Shown one piece after another: positions 21,953-32,860 of a DNA stretch of 64,000 nucleotides. Where the stretch lies: positions 39,770,329 through 39,834,328 of the forward strand of contig OZ024880.1 of the NCBI GenBank assembly GCA_964017185.1. The letters run 5' to 3'. Position numbers and translations under genes: made by a program. Each line of letters opens with the position of its first letter. Within the stretch, counting starts at the first letter, position 1. Below the pieces are notes generated by a model. It had not been told where the DNA came from. It did no database searches and worked only from the letters and a program-made list of their open reading frames with translations. Origin of the DNA: Rugalucina vietnamica. Taxonomy: Eukaryota; Mollusca; Bivalvia; Lucinida; Lucinidae.

Positions 21953-22179
21953 CACATACATTTTATTCAGAACACATAGCAGGAACCAACCAAAGTTACT
22001 CATGCAGAATAATTGGTCATATAGGAACTTATTTTACTGAACAACATGTCGCTCACTTCAATGGCCTCACTGCTACAGTTACCTTGGTAACCATGGGTAG
22101 GCATGACCGGAGCAGGTCAAATTATGCAAAATGTTTTCGGAACTTCCATTTTTCGCAATCCGCTAAATCAATATAGGTA

Positions 22180-23037
22180 TAATGTGATCATTAAGAAAAC
22201 TTTACCAGCCTAACTACCATTCTATGAGCATCATTAAATGATTATGTTACGAAATTTGAGAACGATTCGATAGTATGGGAGACAAATAAATACAATTACC
22301 CATAAAAATTCAACGACAAAATTATGACGTCGACAAAGATATGCGGAGCAAAAATACAGGGTCGTTATATTTAAACATCAAAAATATGCTCTTTAATGGA
22401 AACAAAGGAACTGTTTAGCTTCATATTAGTTGGAGGCTTCAATGCTATTACATAAGACCTATTTTTAAAAAGATGTTTCAGCTAACAGTGATATTTCTTG
22501 ACCTACAGAAACTTGGGAAGTGGTTAACAACGGATCGCATTTAGTTAATTATTCTAATTTTGCATGACTGATCTTTATAGCATTATTTTGACGATTTGCT
22601 GATAAATATTTTACTTAGATTTCCAAATATATGCTACAGAATCATTTTGCTAAATATAAATCTAATTTTGAAATAGATTTCTTAATTATAGTGCATTTAT
22701 CCAAACGGCAAAATATTAAGAAAAAAACACAATTAACGGCAGCGTAATTAGACCTGCTCCGCTGCAGTAGGGGTACAAGGATTCAAACCTCCACTGCGTT
22801 TTAACAAATGCACGTAGAAGTACGAAAATCTACCCCCAAAGCCCTAAGATATGGTACTTGGTGACCATAAGTGTTGTAAGCTCTGACTTGCTGTTATTGT
22901 GGCAAAACAGTGAGTGTAACGGAACTTTTGGGACCACCCTCGTACTTCCATTGAACAACCAACTACGAAATCATAACGGTAGTCAAGCTGAAACATTTCA
23001 CTGAATGCGATTTTTAGCATATGTTACCTAAATATCA
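22180..23037. other. spacer sequence without identifiable features
   Basis: This is AT-rich sequence inside the spacer of the inverted duplication. A weak B-box-like GATTCAAACC lies at 22780. I found no coding domain or mobile-element end. Confidence 0.45.
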
Positions 23038-23067
23038 GTTCATCTTATTAACTAAGTGAAACAATTT

Positions 23068-23412
23068 GAGCCTGTGCACGAGAAAACCAACAATTTAGGT
23101 TTCCGACCAGGTCAGACACAAACCGGGCTGTACAGTCACAGAAGACGGTTAGGAGCTGGAAATTTTGGATTTAGAAAGTAGAGGGAATGCACTTTCCGTG
23201 TGGCGAAAACAAAGGCGCTGATCAGCTTGTTCATCTTATTAACTAAGTGAAACAATTTCAACCTGTGCATGAGAAAACCAACAATTTAGGTTTCCGACCA
23301 GGTCCTGCTCACTCGGCTTACGATATCTTTCTCGGTACTGAGTGACGTACCTGCAGTTACTGCGAAGCTGATCTGCGCCTTTGTTTTCGCCTATGCAGAT
23401 TGTCGGTTTTCC
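23068..23412. mobile_element. chimeric GAGCC MITE with internal duplication
   Basis: The copy opens GAGCCTGTGCACGAGAAAACC and closes GGTTTTCCCATGCGGCGGCTC with ATTT after it. Inside, the sequence TGTTCATCTTATTAACTAAG with the adjoining end (23038-23110) is repeated at 23228-23305. That repeat is joined to CTGCTCACTCGGCTTACGAT, a piece of the retroelement tail, at 23307-23355. It is one element rebuilt from at least three pieces. Confidence 0.75.
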
Positions 23413-23459
23413 CATGCGGCGGCTCATTTATTAGGTACAAACATGAAATTTATACTTTA

Positions 23460-23675
23460 AGAATCAGCTATGGAAGAATAGGTTTTCCCAAGTGTTCTCA
23501 ACAATCTTGACGCAGCCTTTGTACTAAACGTCGATCCATTGCACTTCATTTAACTCAAATCATTCCATTTCTTGTGCAGTCTCCTGGCTGATTAGGATAC
23601 CACCTGCTGCTGTTCTCTATGTTCTTACTGAAGCATAGGATGATGATTTTGAACGACTCGATAAATACAACTATT
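23460..23675 (+). repeat. duplicated segment, copy 1 of 2
   Basis: GCTATGGAAGAATAGGTTTT, GACGCAGCCTTTGT, ACGTCGATCCATTGCACTTCA and GGATACCACCTGCTG are shared in the same order and strand with 34655-34870. No coding frame is preserved between the two. Confidence 0.75.
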
Positions 23676-23714
23676 ACCAATTGATCACTAAAGTTGTCTG
23701 CCTTGACGGATTAT

Positions 23715-23975
23715 TATATACTATGGTAAATAGTATATATACATGCATATATAGTTATTAAAATACATATTTCATACTATGGTAATAAGTATTTTGTATA
23801 TGTGCAAAAATTGTGCATTCCCAGTCATTGTACTTATGTACTTATACTATGGAAATTAGTAAATGATTGTTTCTCATGCATTTGATATTGTTTTACTATG
23901 GTTATAAGTATATGATTGTTTCATATGCATCTGATATTGTCTCCGATATCAAACTAAGGTAATTAGTTTAGAGGT
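23715..23975. repeat. degenerate hairpin repeat ACTATGGTAATTAGT
   Basis: ACTATGGTAAATAGT-like hairpins occur at about 23719, 23776, 23844, 23894 and 23949, spaced 50-68 bp. Each is a short inverted repeat with a 4-6 nt loop. The surrounding TGATATTGTTT words also recur. Confidence 0.65.
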
Positions 23976-24059
23976 TCATCTGACATAAGTTTCATGTTGT
24001 AGAAAGCCATTCCATAGGACTATCATGATTAACTGTTGTATGACCTTTGGTCTTGTCAT

Positions 24060-24079
24060 GTATTTTTTCTGTTATTCTC

Positions 24080-24125
<46 letters not shown>

Positions 24126-24182
24126 TGTCATGCATCTCTGTATAGGTGTTTGTGACATAAATAAATTTGAATTTGAAATAGA
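24060..24182 (+). mobile_element. probable LINE 3' end
   Basis: A 39-T tract (24085-24123) is followed by ATGCATCTCTGTATAGGTG and ATAAATAAATTTGAATTTGAA. The latter is a typical 3' terminus of animal non-LTR retrotransposons. No ORF remains upstream. Confidence 0.45.
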
Positions 24183-24544
24183 TCTAGATATGCAATAATA
24201 AATCAAAATAACGTCCCCACACAAGCTTTAAATTTCTTTGAAAAACGTGAAATAGACATTGTCGTTTTGTAAACTCTTACCTTACCGTTCCACGGCGGTT
24301 CTGTGGCAATTTATGTTGCATGTTTGTTCTTCAGCCTCTTGTTTGATGCTGGTCGGATGGCTACCTCACTGGGAAAGAGCTAGACATTTTGCTCTTCAGA
24401 CATGTACGTGATGTTAAAATTTTGACGATGTCTCATGTTGTCAATTCTTTATAGCCTGGTGTCTGGGTTGGGCGTTTAAATTTAATTGTACATCAGGAAA
24501 AATTGTCCGTGAAATGTATACCCACGTAAACCCAACTTTTAGAA

Positions 24545-25017
24545 AGGTACAAGAAGGCAATGGACAGGAAAAGGCACAATCGGAAAGAAATTCCCACTCC
24601 AAAAACCGAAGTGGGAAATAAACTAAATTAACAATTAGATACTTGTACGAAGAAAACATATTGTAAGCCGAGTGAGCAGCTATTTCCCAACAGGTGGCCA
24701 TTCAGTCACCTAAACATAACTAAAATATATAAAATATCTGGCGGGCTTGAACTAGTTTTACATGGTCATAACCTCACCCTCAGCTTCTGCTGTGGTTCAC
24801 AACACAAAGTTAGTTGTTCGGTCCTCGTGAAGAATGTCTAACTAGTCAATGAATCATCAAGGACAAACAAATAAATCATAATAACCACCATGATGAATAA
24901 AAAACGAGGACTCACAGATTCAGTAAACTGCCCGACGATGAAGATCCCTGGGTGCCCAATAACTTACTGAAAGTCTAGAGCAAAAGAGAAACACCAGTTG
25001 AACCCCGGTGGGCCAAG
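24545..25017 (-). mobile_element. retroelement tail abutting duplication breakpoint
   Basis: The copy runs from AAAGGTACAAGAAGGCAATG to CCCCGGTGGGCCAAG at 25017. There it meets, head-on, the oppositely oriented copy of the right arm. The junction at 25017/25018 is the inner breakpoint of the inverted duplication. Confidence 0.85.
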
Positions 25018-25536
25018 TTATTCGGCGCCCAGGGATCTCCACCGTCGGGCAGCTTACTGAATCTGTTGAGTTCTCGTTTTTTATTCATCTGGGTGATTAT
25101 CATGATTTATTCGTTTGTCCTTGATGATTCATTGACTAGCTAGAGATTCACCACGAGACCGAACAACTAACTAAATGTTGTGAACCACTGCAGAAGATGA
25201 GGATGAGGTTAGACGCCTGTAAAACCGGTTTAAGCCCCCCAAGTAATTTAATATTACTGATCGTTCCAAGGCGGTTCTAATTGTTTTGTGTTTTGGAGTA
25301 GATTGTTGTGCTGTTTGATTGAGCCTTGTGTACGTTTTTTTTTTTTTTATATATTTTTAGTTCAGTTCAGGTAACTGAGTGGCCGCCTATTGGGGAATAG
25401 CTGCTCACTCGGCTTACGATATGTTTTCTCGGTATACGTACCTAAGTGTTATTTTATTTTTTCCCACCCCTCGGTTTATGGAGTGGGAATATCTTTCTGA
25501 TTGCGCCATTTCCTGATCATCGCCTACTTGTACCTC
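25018..25536 (+). mobile_element. retroelement 3'-end fragment (right arm)
   Basis: This is the inverted counterpart of 20362-20872, nearly identical by eye apart from homopolymer lengths. It ends CGCCTACTTGTACCT at 25536. Confidence 0.85.
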
Positions 25537-25745
25537 TCATAATTCATTTTACTTCGTATTTTACATGTAATTTATATGGAAGTGAGACAATAATAAAATA
25601 AATATAAAATGTATGGTTACTTGCTTATTACACAATATTAAAGTTTTCTTATGGCTTTATAGTTAAATATGGTGGAAATAATGAACCTTCAACACACATT
25701 GCCACGCGCCACTTTTCATGTCCACCTGCAGTAGAGTACAAATTG

Positions 25746-25979
25746 ATCCGCGTCATGAGAAAAAACGTATTTTTGTCAGATGCGAAAACAAAGGCGCAGA
25801 TCATGTGCAATAACAGCACAGCTGATCAGCGCCTCTGTTTTGCTACACAGACACTCACAGTACCATTCCTTCCTCTTCTTCATATATCCAAAATTTCAAG
25901 CTTCTAGCCTTTTCATGTGACTGTACAGGCCGGCTTGTGTCAGACCTGGTCGGAAGCCCGGTTTTGTCACGTCGCGGAT
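25746..25979. mobile_element. GAGCC-type MITE (right arm)
   Basis: This is the counterpart of 19922-20152 with few differences, including the ACAGAGGCGCTGATCAGCTG variant hairpin. It is shared by descent with the left arm. Confidence 0.8.
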
Positions 25980-26429
25980 AATATATTATGTTAATCACAC
26001 CGGTCCCTGTAACTATCGCATGTCTTGAACGATTAAACAACAAAAACATATGCTGAAAAAGTCAAGCATTACCTGCACCTTAAAGGGCAAGTGGGTACAA
26101 ATACGTGAATAAAATTTCATGAATTCATTTTTGTGACATTAAAAGCAACAAGCCGACTCCATTTGTTGTCCAAATCTACGAGTTGCTACAAATGTGAGTG
26201 AACTGTTGCAATATATCAGAATTAAGAATGACCTTAGAATTGAGTATGTCAATATTTGTCTTCCTTAAGACAATCTATCTAAGCATTAAGCCACCTTTAT
26301 AACTTTGTCTTATATGATTTTTAACACGGCAATGGTTTATATACTGAGCATGCAACCTTCTGCGCCATTCATGACCACTAATTAACGCTGTATCCATGAG
26401 GTCAAGAAATGACCTTGATCTTGAATACT

Positions 26430-26640
26430 CACAAGTTTGTTGAAATCGGTCCACCGGTTCCAGAGAAGAAGATTTTTAAGGTTTTTACCATGTATAGGCA
26501 TGGCGACCATCTTCACATGATTGGCCCAGTGGTTTCAGAAAAGAAGAAGTTTGAATATTATGGACAACGACGAACGACGACAACGACGGACGCCAGAGCA
26601 TGGGTATACTATAAGCTCATCTGTGAACCTTCGGCCACGC
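26430..26640 (+). mobile_element. CTCAGGTGAGC-ended element, remnant (right arm)
   Basis: AGAAGAAGATTTTTAAGG, ACGACGAACGACGACAACGACGG, ACTATAAGCTCATCTGTGA and CCTTCGGCC are the right end of the family at 9784-11111. The final GGCTCAGGTGAGC is lost. Confidence 0.7.
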
Positions 26641-27094
26641 GGTTTTACTGTAATAATAGTGGGAATAAGGGATTATACATTACACGGACATGTTATCATG
26701 CTGTGTAGAGGCCAACATTTTATCGTCGTACCCCCGACGGAGACAATTTCATTTGCCGGTTTATTATTTATTGCAATAATTTTACATTTTACATGTCTTC
26801 TGGTCACATAAATTGTCATTGTTACGAGACGAACCTCTCAGAGATCATAAAGAATCAGTCCCACTAAATTATTATTAAAAATATTAATAACATGTTTTAT
26901 GAGGAGCGTCTGCTGGTTGATTTAGCATATGCTGGCCAAGTGTCCTAGGTGCTTAATAACATATTTTCTTGAAAGCTGTGTCTCCAAATGAAACAATAAA
27001 AATTTATTACGATTACATATATTATTGTTTTACCATGACGGCGAGTAAATGACGCCTGTTCATTAAAGTGGAATAATGGGATATCAATATTTCA

Positions 27095-27372
27095 CATTAC
27101 GAAAACTTGCCCATGCAATATACAGAGTTTTTTGGGTTTTAAAAATTGAGAATTTTCAGCCGAAAAATGTTGATATTTTTCTTATTTTTGCTCAAAACAT
27201 AGATTGTGGGTACATGTTAGAACCGCCTCAGCGAGGCGGTTCTAACGAGTACCCACAATCTATGTTTTGGAGCAAAAATAAGAAAAATAGGTATACCCCT
27301 GCATACCCCAGTTTTGCTATATAAAAGTGGGGTTCAAGGGGGTATACATCACACGGACAAGTTTTCCTGATG
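27095..27372. mobile_element. CATYASGAAAAC-ended MITE, right-arm-specific insertion
   Basis: The element starts CATTACGAAAACTTGCCC and ends with the inverse of CATCAGGAAAACTTGTCC. Inside is a hairpin of about 80 bp (27193-27279): AAAACATAGATTGTGGGTAC pairs with its complement around CCGCCTCAGCGAGGCGG. The left arm has an uninterrupted site near 18780-18795. No long target duplication is evident. Confidence 0.88.
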
Positions 27373-27474
27373 ACGTTCAGTAAACAGCGCGACCGTAATA
27401 TTTTACCCGGCAGCTGTTAAAAAGTCATCCTCTTAGACCAGTATAACCGGCATACAATTCGAGCATGTATCGAA

Positions 27475-27546
27475 GTCAGGATGGCCGAGTGGTCTAAGGC
27501 GCTGCGTTCAGGTCGCAGTCTGGTTCTCCAGGCGTGGGTTCGAATC
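27475..27546 (+). pseudogene. tRNA-Leu (CAG), 3'-truncated
   Basis: The sequence is identical to the left-arm tRNA through the D arm, anticodon loop TTCAGGT and variable arm. It breaks off within the T arm after GGGTTCGAATC. The 3' half of the T stem and the acceptor strand are missing, so no acceptor stem can form. The left-arm copy continues intact, showing that the deletion occurred after duplication. Confidence 0.93.
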
Positions 27547-28287
27547 TGAACTGTGTTTCTTTTGCAGCCTACAAAAGTCTGTAGATATAGTGCATTTCTT
27601 TGACCGTGCCAGTTGACCTTTGGTATAGATACACATTTGTTGACCGGACTGCTTCAAATTGGAATGTTTTCTATAATTCGATTCTATTATGGTTATAGCT
27701 AAAATACTTTGACCGTGCCGCTTAACCTCTGCATTTGTTGATCAGTTCTCAGTAATGCGACTCTGGCACTGGAAAAATGTGTGAAACAAATAGGTGCCCC
27801 TTTTACCGTGTTTACAAACCAAGTGCTTACACACCACCGGAAAATACTCTTTTATAAAGCATGAAGGAACTCATTTTCTAGTTTCAAAGTTTCAATGTTT
27901 ACAAAACTTAATCACGTGAGGTAAAACAGCACGGTCAAAGTGTTTTTACTATATGCATACAATACCTAGTAAGCCAGATACATGTACGTGTAAATTTTGC
28001 TTTTTTTTTAAATTAAAACCCCTTGTTCCATATAATAATTCCATGACATCTGAACACACGTGGACGGAGCTTTCATTCTTCCAATCCGCCCATGTTCGTG
28101 TCACTTGTTTGATAACCTTATGCTAGAAAAAAGTCACTGCTCATGCAAATGTTGAGAAGAAACAAATCGAAATCACTTTCGAACAAACCTGAAGACATGA
28201 CATTATTGCTAGCTTGCAGCATCTCGTGTTGTCAACAATTTAATGAGAATCTCGCATGCCAAGAAATGCACGAAGTTACCATGCATT

Positions 28288-28425
28288 AGGGATTTAAGTA
28301 GAAGAGGAATTGTACTATCCGAGTAGCGAAAACAAAGACGCTGATCAGCTTCGCGGTTACCGCGAAGCTGATCTGCGCCTTTGTTTTCGCCTAGGCAAAA
28401 ATCCGGTTTTCTCACGATGCGGCTC
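28288..28425. mobile_element. GAGCC MITE half (right arm)
   Basis: This is the inverted counterpart of 17529-17670, including the complete central hairpin. The apparent peptide with ENKGADQLRGNREADQRLCF is a translation of that hairpin. Confidence 0.8.
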
Positions 28426-29337
28426 AGGTTGTTCGTGACAACAAGGCTTTACTCGTATTTCTGAACACTAGCGCACAAGGCTCATGTTGTCGAAACTTAA
28501 TTCATTGTCATATTGGCTGCACGGACCTGTTTCCAAATTCAGCAGAAAGAAGATCCTTTTAGTAATATCGTAATATCTTTGACATTTATATGCAATTGTA
28601 GTTTTATGAATTAAGAGATTTAAACAAAAGTTTTGACATTTTGTTATACTGATAACAGATGCATGTTTTAGATATAGAATTGCAAAGAATCCAGTCTCAG
28701 GAGCTAGTGGTTTCAGATGCCATTTGAATTCCTGATATTTAGAGTTTATCTGCATAATTCGGGAGAAATGGCGCGAAATGGTCTGCCACTTGCCAAAATA
28801 CAAAAAGGCGGACATCACCACGCAGTCCAATCTATAGTCCGATATTAGGCCGGTGGGATTAGGATACGTCCATTTTATGGACAGAACTTGCACTTTAACA
28901 GCAAAAATGTCTTTTTAAAATTCCTTTTCGACTATTTTTGCTCAAAACGTTATAGGACAGTCTCAGGATTATATTACACAACACGCTCTGGTATAAAAAA
29001 TATGTCGCAGTCAAGCCTTGTGCAGCACGCAAATATGCGCCAGTATTAATTAGCTCGTGGACATCGTGTGGTCGAAATTAGACTGCTTCCTTATTGTGGC
29101 CAGATTTATTGCAATCACTTGCGAAGTGGTAAGTGCTCACACACTATGCAGGCGACTGGACTTTTTAAGGAGATGAAGATGTATAGTGCGATTTTGACTC
29201 CTGGGCCATGACCTCCAGGACCAGTGCACTGTAATCGGTAAAGCGCGTTAAAAGTTCGGTTTTTACGAAAGTAGTTACCACCTCTGTAACAGAGTATCGC
29301 TAAAAGATTTATTAATCTGTCCTCAAATATATGCAGT

Positions 29338-29408
29338 CATGGCGCAGTGGATGTGATACTGGATTGCAAAAACGAAGGTCCCGGGTTCGAATCCCATTAC
29401 TTCGACTT
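29338..29408 (+). other. tRNA-Cys-like sequence (probable SINE head)
   Basis: TGGCGCAGTGGATGTGATAC resembles a D arm, GGATTGCAAAAACG resembles an anticodon arm with GCA, and GTCCCGGGTTCGAATCCC is a T arm. The acceptor strands do not pair. The left-arm counterpart at 16545-16610 has lost the anticodon-T segment by a short deletion. Confidence 0.5.
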
Positions 29409-29550
29409 GCATTATGTCGATTTGCCGGTATTGTCGTTCAATAACAAGGACGTGACGCACGCAGTTTTCCCACTGGCGGCTGCTGTTATAGACCGCATGC
29501 CTTCGCTGCTTAGGTCTCTTATGTTTCCAATTGTAAAGTGAAGGTTTCGT

Positions 29551-29684
29551 GGTATAAGTTTCATATGTTTTCATGGTATAAGTACCTGATTGTTAATTTA
29601 GTTTTTCCCATCTCGGTTTTTGGAGTGGAAACCTTTTTCTGATTGCGCCTTTTCCTGATCTTTGCCTACTTGTTCCTTTTTATG
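29551..29684 (+). mobile_element. short retroelement 3'-end insertion
   Basis: The fragment contains only the last ~130 bp of the family, from GGTATAAG to TTGCCTACTTGTTCCTTTTT. The left arm is uninterrupted at the matching position near 16108, which shows recent mobility of very short 3' copies. Confidence 0.8.
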
Positions 29685-29773
29685 CATGAAAATGAAATAA
29701 TCGGGCCTTTTTATGAGTTGTATAATTTATAAAATATAAATATAATTTGTAAATAAAAATAATTAAAAAAAAG

Positions 29774-29850
29774 TGGCAACGCTGGGATTCGAACCCGCAA
29801 CATTCGGGTTTCTAGGAAGGAGCCTAACAATCACGGCCATAGAGATACAT
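29774..29850 (-). other. tRNA-like sequence (right arm)
   Basis: This is the counterpart of 15958-16031. The T-arm GGGTTCGAATCCC is intact, but the acceptor and anticodon arms are irregular. It is not a functional tRNA. Confidence 0.5.
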
Positions 29851-29979
29851 TATCAAGTAATTACCAGTAAGATGAATCACCTTAAATAAGGAATGGACTA
29901 AACCTTAAAAGTACATTGCGGCGCACTGCGTGAAATCGCACTATAGCATGTTTTCAAATTATATCATTGTTGATCATCA

Positions 29980-30200
29980 CATCAGGAAGACATGTCCATG
30001 AAATGTATAACCCATCAAACCCCACTTTTATATAGAACAACTGGGGTAAGCAGGGGTATACTTATTTTTCTTATTTCTGATCCAAAACATAGATTGTGGG
30101 TACTCGTGAGAAACCGCCTTGCCAAGGCGGTTCTAACGTGTACCCACAATCTATGTTTTGAAGCAAAAATAAGAAAACTATCAAAAATTTTCTTTGTAAA
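29980..30200. mobile_element. CATYASGAAAAC-ended MITE (right arm)
   Basis: The left end is CATCAGGAAGACATGTCC, followed by CCCCACTTTTATATAG and the hairpin with CCGCCTTGCCAAGGCGG (30075-30165). The right end is truncated. The left-arm copy at 15830-15957 has the same hairpin but lacks the left end through a ~200-bp deletion. Confidence 0.8.
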
Positions 30201-30631
30201 GTGCATGATTATTGCTATAATATAAGTGGGCAAAATGAAAAGCCCTCCACAGAATATAACAATAACACAGGGTCCCCACTTTTAAGTTTCGTCTTAGAAT
30301 TACAGCACAATTTAGCATTAAACGAATAATTAAGTTTTGGAAGACGCGGGCGTATGTGTAAATGTTCTTACAAGTAACACAGAACCAACGAGCCAAGGAC
30401 AAACAGTATAACTTGACCTGCCATGTGTATTTACTCAGGTTCGAAACCGCACAAAATGTATTTTGATGGTTTACTGGTGATACGCAAAATTGACAATTCT
30501 TCACCAGGGAGGTGCGCCAGGAGAGAAATTAGTCCCTGGCTCTCACAAGAGATGCGATCAAGCCATAAAACATTTCAGCAGAGGAGATCAGAGAATCAGG
30601 GAGGTCATTCCAGTCCCTGATAGTCTGTGGA

Positions 30632-31482
30632 AAGATGTACAAGTAGGCAATGATCAGGAAAAGGCGCAATCAGAAAGAAATTCGCACTACAAAAACCGAA
30701 ATGAGAAAAAACTAAATTGACATTAGATACTTGTACTAAGAAATCACATTGTAAGCCGAGTGAGCAGCTATTCCCCAAATAGGCGGTCACTCAGTTACCT
30801 AAACCTGACTAAAATATGAAAACACACATAAGGCGCAAACACTACAAAACATCGACACCAAGACATAAAACAATAAGAACCACAACAGAAGTATCGCCTT
30901 GGAAAGATCAGTAATACAAAATAACTGGCGGGCTTAAACTAGTTTTACATGGCCATAACCTCACCATCAGCTTCTGCTGTGGTTCACAACATATAGTTAG
31001 TTGTTCGGTCATCGTGGTGAATCTCTAACTAGTCAACGAATCATCAAGGACAAACAAATGAATCATAATAACCACCTTGATGAATCAAAAACGAGGACTC
31101 ACAGATTCAGTAAGCTGCCCGACGATGGAGATCCCTGGGCGCCCAATAACTTACTGAAAGTCCTGAGGAAAAGAGAAACACCAGTTGAACACCGGTGGGC
31201 CAAGCAACAGACAAGAAGCTCCTGCCCCAACCAACTAAAATGAATAGCTTTAAGTCGAGGCCATCATAGAGTCTGACGCCCGACCCACCGGCGTGCAATT
31301 AAAGAAGGCAGCATAGGTATCAACCATGATTGGGTTAAAAACTAAGCATGCAGACTGTCTCATAACATTTACGTTAAACCCTATACGTCTGTAACGTGTA
31401 ATGATTTTTCTGAACTGGAAAGAAAAATCAATCCTTCCTATAAGTTTCTTAAATTTATAAACCAAGTCACCATTAAATTCTG
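30632..31482 (-). mobile_element. retroelement with RT C-terminus and full tail
   Basis: The minus-strand frame at 31465-31250 encodes the C-terminal part of the RT polypeptide (LVYKFKKLIGR near its start, VGRASDSMMAS at its end), open and in better condition than the copy at 20960-21952. It stops, and the non-coding tail continues to AAGATGTACAAGTAGGC at 30632. The copy is 5'-truncated at 31482. Confidence 0.8.
31250..31465 (-). pseudogene. RT C-terminal fragment
   Basis: About 70 residues downstream of the catalytic domain, colinear with the decayed segment at 20990-21200. It includes QFRKIITRYRRIG, ACLVFNPI and NCTPVGRASD. The catalytic YLDD region is absent because the copy is 5'-truncated. 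It is not expected to produce a functional enzyme. Confidence 0.75.
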
Positions 31483-31794
31483 GAAACTACTTTTGTACGC
31501 TTCTTTGCTAGTTGAAGGTATCTGAAAAGCCAAAGAGTGTTGATTTCTACAACGCATATTCTTCGGGATAAGGTCATCTGTGGGTATTCTGGCTTTACCC
31601 TATAGACCTTTGTATAGCAATATAAGTCTACTGTCCTTCTTCCAATATATTAGCTGAGTTTTTTGCCAAGATTCAAAAACATTTTGCAGCAGTTATAAAC
31701 CTCAGTGTCGACGTCATTAACCGGCTGACCCTTAGAATCTCAGAAAAGAGATTTGTCCTCTTAGGAACTTCGTTCATTTGAGGCCATACTTAGT

Positions 31795-32780
31795 GCAAAA
31801 GGATAGTAAAAATCTATATCAAGCATTATCGTGATAAATCTCATAAGACAATGCTATAAAGGCGGGCTTAATGCTAGACTAGATTGTCTTAAGGAAGACA
31901 AATATTGACATGCTCAATTCTAAGGTCATTCTTACTTCTGACATATTGCAGTAGGTCACGCACACTGGTAGCCTAACGTAGATTTGGATGACAAATGGGA
32001 AACAGCAAGTTGGCTTTTATGTAAAATGAGGGCATTAGTTTTTTGCGAGCCATTTATGCATTTCGATCTATGAAAACCTGAAATAAACGCTGAACATATT
32101 TAATTCAAAATATGGCAATGGCTTCGAACACGAAACCGACCAATGCTTCACTCAACGATTGGTAGGAATCTATGGCCCACCAAAACGTATTTCAACCATG
32201 TATAGAAGGCTAATTCACTTCGAGCACGGTATGTACATAGTGCTAAAAATCAACCGAGTGAAATAAACCGTCTGAAAATGACATTTTCAGATCTATCACG
32301 GCACGGCAATATTGATATTTTGTTGATTTGGGCATCTTGTGCAGATAAAGATCATATTTCAGTCTCATTCTCCAACTGAATCAAAGTATTCGCACATGCT
32401 TGTCATGTGGCTGTCATATGTACATGTATTCAAGGCATGTCATAGATTTGTTACATAATTTGACGCCTATGTTTGATCTACGTTTGAAACTATTTTAGAT
32501 CTGTATCCGTTTGTCGTCAAAATGCAACTCAGTAATTTTGACTAGTTTTGAATAGTTTGAGTCATTTTGTTACAACATATGCTCGAATGTATATGGTTGA
32601 TGTTCTTTCATTTCAGACTCGCGATAATTACAGGGTATGCTTGAAATGATGTATTTTACCTTTACAAATCATGTTCATGTAGGTGAATAGGAAAAGTGGC
32701 GCGTGGCAACGTGTGCCCAAGTAACATAATTTCCATTAGATTTAACTATAAAGCCATAAAGTAGGACACGCACAAGTAAC
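31795..32780 (+). repeat. third, partial copy of duplicon segment
   Basis: 31795-32050 matches 19575-19790 (CATAAGACAATGCTATAAAGG, TGTCTTAAGGAAGACAAATATTGACAT). 32615-32780 matches 19880-20290 without the MITE (GCGATAATTACAGGGT, AAAGTGGCGCGTGGCAACGTGTG). The ~550 bp between them has no match in the arms. The orientation is that of the left arm. Confidence 0.75.
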
Positions 32781-32860
32781 TTATTTGTACTTAACAAATA
32801 AGCCAGGGTCTGGCATGGTAGCATTAAAGTAATCATCAGACGGATGAACCACCAACTTTA

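Larger units (their letters stand above)
25018..31213 (-). repeat. right arm of ~6.1-kb inverted duplication
   Basis: This arm is the reverse complement of 14750-20872. Similarity begins at TTATTCGGCGCCCAGGG (25018) and ends at CAAGCAACAGACAA (31213). Differences from the left arm include a MITE insertion at 27095-27372, a 134-bp retroelement insertion at 29551-29684, and a deletion that removed the 3' end of the tRNA. The left arm has further insertions of its own. Confidence 0.9.

Noticed and set aside
28468-28893. 141-residue open frame on the minus strand
   Set aside because: The first codon is GTG rather than ATG, no domain is recognisable, and the homologous left-arm sequence (17040-17470) does not keep the frame.
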